The translations under genes and the position numbers were made by a program. A DNA stretch of 5,693 nucleotides from Bacteroidota bacterium. GTDB lineage: Bacteria; Bacteroidota; Ignavibacteria; UBA10030. The DNA lies in NCBI GenBank assembly GCA_025455125.1, contig JALONE010000093.1, positions 1 to 5,693 of the forward strand, written 5' to 3'. The notes under the pieces are model-generated. The model worked only from the letters and a program-made list of their open reading frames with translations, did no database searches and was not told the DNA's origin. Of this stretch, positions 4,451-5,693 are shown piece after piece. Positions within the stretch are counted from its first letter, which is position 1. The number at the start of each line of letters is the position of its first letter.

Positions 4451-5693
4451 TCACGTGCCGACGCGAAAGCCCTTTCGCTGCATCTTTCCCCATCCCCGCT
4501 GTCCTCGCGCGTAATCGAAGAATGCACGGATACGCCACCATGCCGTCAACTGCCGGTATCCGAAATTTTCGAGAACACCGATGAACAGCAGCAAGACGAG
4601 ATGTTTCGGATTGGGATACCGTCGAAACGAAATCTCTTCAAGCAATACGCCGCCCACCGAGAACATCACGCCGTACAGCAACGACACGACGAAGAACAGG
4701 ATCGCCATGTCAAGGTTCGCCGTCCCACGGACGAAAAGCATGATCGTCGCGATGTAGCCGATGAACTCGAACACGGGACCCAGCAGCTCGATGAACAGGT
4801 AATACGGCATCGAAGACATGCCGATTGCGCCATATCTCGGATTGAACAGCATCTTTCCGTGGAATCGCATGACGTCCATCAGTCCCCGATGCCATCGGTT
4901 CCGCTGACGCTGAAGGATGCGGATCGATTCGGGCGCTTCGGTCCAGCATACGGGGTCGGGGACAAAGATCACCCGATACGGCCGCCGGCGTTCCCGGAAC
5001 GTTCGGTGCATTCGGACGACGATCTCCATGTCCTCTCCCACGGTGTCCGTACGATAGCCTCCAACATCGATCACCGCTTGCCGTCGGAACAGACCAAATG
5101 CTCCCGAGATGATCAAGAGCGCATTCATATTGAGCCACGCCATTCGTCCGGAGAGGAACGCCCGGAAATATTCGACCACCTGGAACAGTGGGAGTAAATG
5201 CGTCGAAAGTCCCACTCGCACGACACGCCCGTTCTTCACTTCACATCCGTTTGCGATGCGGACGATCCCTCCCGCGGCGACGACACGGTGGTCCTCCAGG
5301 AATGGCTTGACGACCTTTTGCAGCGCATCCTCTTCGAGGATCGAATCGGCATCGATGACGCAGACAAGTTCGTATTGAGCGACGTTTATGCCAACGTTCA
5401 GCGCATCCGCCTTTCCGCCATTCTCTTTATCGACGATGACCAGGTTCTTGTAGGATGCGACGCGCGAGCGGTAGATCCCCCGCACCCGTTTTGAGGGGAT
5501 CTCCGGAGCATAGATCTGGTTCGACTGAAAGAGTCCGAATTCGTCGATCAGTCGCTGGAGCGTCCTGTCCTTCGAGCCGTCATTGATGACGATGACCTCG
5601 AAGAGACCATAGTTCAGTTTGAGCAGACTCCGCACGCTTTCAACAACGGTCGCCTCTTCGTTGTACGCGGGGGCCAGCACCGAAACCCCGATC
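4451..5693 (-). CDS. Processive-type family 2 glycosyltransferase, membrane protein, 5' end outside the window
   Basis: An inner-membrane GT2 enzyme of the cellulose/hyaluronan/poly-GlcNAc synthase type that transfers sugars from a nucleotide sugar to a growing polysaccharide. About 413 residues are visible; the reading frame is open to the window edge (IGVSVLAPAYNEE), so the N-terminus, probably including a transmembrane helix, is missing. Numbered from the Val codon at 5680: Asp34 (VINDGS), the DAD metal motif at 110-112 (VIDADS), the acceptor-site GED (215-217), and QRNRW (259-263), the Q-x-x-R-W signature of processive enzymes. Hydrophobic segments at about 292-318, 324-345 and 357-372 are likely membrane helices, followed by a basic tail rich in Trp, Arg and Lys. 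The product (exopolysaccharide, poly-GlcNAc or other) cannot be told. Its stop lies 39 bases from the convergent tRNA, with no clear terminator. Confidence 0.93.
   Translation of the reverse strand, partial: IGVSVLAPAYNEEATVVESVRSLLKLNYGLFEVIVINDGSKDRTLQRLIDEFGLFQSNQIYAPEIPSKRVRGIYRSRVASYKNLVIVDKENGGKADALNVGINVAQYELVCVIDADSILEEDALQKVVKPFLEDHRVVAAGGIVRIANGCEVKNGRVVRVGLSTHLLPLFQVVEYFRAFLSGRMAWLNMNALLIISGAFGLFRRQAVIDVGGYRTDTVGEDMEIVVRMHRTFRERRRPYRVIFVPDPVCWTEAPESIRILQRQRNRWHRGLMDVMRFHGKMLFNPRYGAIGMSSMPYYLFIELLGPVFEFIGYIATIMLFVRGTANLDMAILFFVVSLLYGVMFSVGGVLLEEISFRRYPNPKHLVLLLFIGVLENFGYRQLTAWWRIRAFFDYARGQRGWGKMQRKGFRVGT

Noticed and set aside
4331..5197. Long plus-strand open frame of 288 codons
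   Set aside because: It starts inside the tRNA and lies antisense to the glycosyltransferase, whose motifs are clear. The product is rich in His/Arg/Asp with no recognisable domain: a shadow of the GC-rich gene.
5678..5680. GTG as the start codon of the glycosyltransferase
   Set aside because: It is the Val in VSVLAPAYNE, the first strand of the GT2 fold; the frame stays open to the window edge and no SD precedes it. The gene is cut by the edge.
1..5693. CRISPR array, insertion sequence, phage or toxin-antitoxin genes
   Set aside because: No regularly spaced direct repeats, no transposase or integrase motifs and no small gene pair of that kind are visible; the tRNA has no integrase beside it.

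Overview
The window is a compact bacterial segment of moderately high GC content. Seven complete or nearly complete genes plus one gene cut by the right edge all lie on the minus strand; only a tRNA-Ser lies on the plus strand. Starts have good Shine-Dalgarno (SD) sequences and genes overlap by 1-4 bases or sit a few bases apart, so they look like polycistronic units transcribed right to left. The gene content (an animal-like pyruvoyl-tetrahydropterin synthase, a sepiapterin-reductase-like SDR, a Tat-exported SOD, a processive membrane glycosyltransferase) suits the Bacteroidota/Chlorobiota/Ignavibacteriota assemblage. That placement is an impression, not a demonstration; no marker gene in the window settles it.

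Layout, in transcription order from the right edge. (1) A 5'-truncated membrane glycosyltransferase (GT2) with its end at 4451. (2) A convergent tRNA-Ser(CGA) at 4325-4411 on the plus strand. (3) An oxidative-stress pair: a Tat-signal Fe/Mn-type superoxide dismutase (4198-3473) followed 18 bases later by a thiol peroxidase (3454-2990). (4) A roughly 200-base gap with two inverted-repeat elements of one family in opposite orientation (2861-2913 and 2922-2954), whose loops are exact reverse complements. (5) A five-gene block: Bcp/PrxQ thiol peroxidase (2792-2328), PTPS/QueD-family synthase (2325-1918), GTP cyclohydrolase I FolE (1918-1340), SDR 2 (1343-618), and SDR 1 (621 to beyond the left edge).

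How they may work together. FolE makes 7,8-dihydroneopterin triphosphate from GTP. The next enzyme resembles animal 6-pyruvoyl-tetrahydropterin synthase more than E. coli QueD. One of the two NADPH-type SDRs has a C-terminus like the bacterial sepiapterin reductase of Chlorobaculum tepidum as I remember it. GTP cyclohydrolase I, PTPS and sepiapterin reductase are exactly the three enzymes of tetrahydrobiopterin synthesis, so the block is best read as a candidate operon for a biopterin-type reduced pterin, with a peroxidase as its first gene. This is the observation most worth following. The SOD and peroxidase upstream would handle superoxide (probably in the periplasm) and then peroxides (in the cytoplasm).

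I see no CRISPR array, insertion sequence, phage gene or broken gene.
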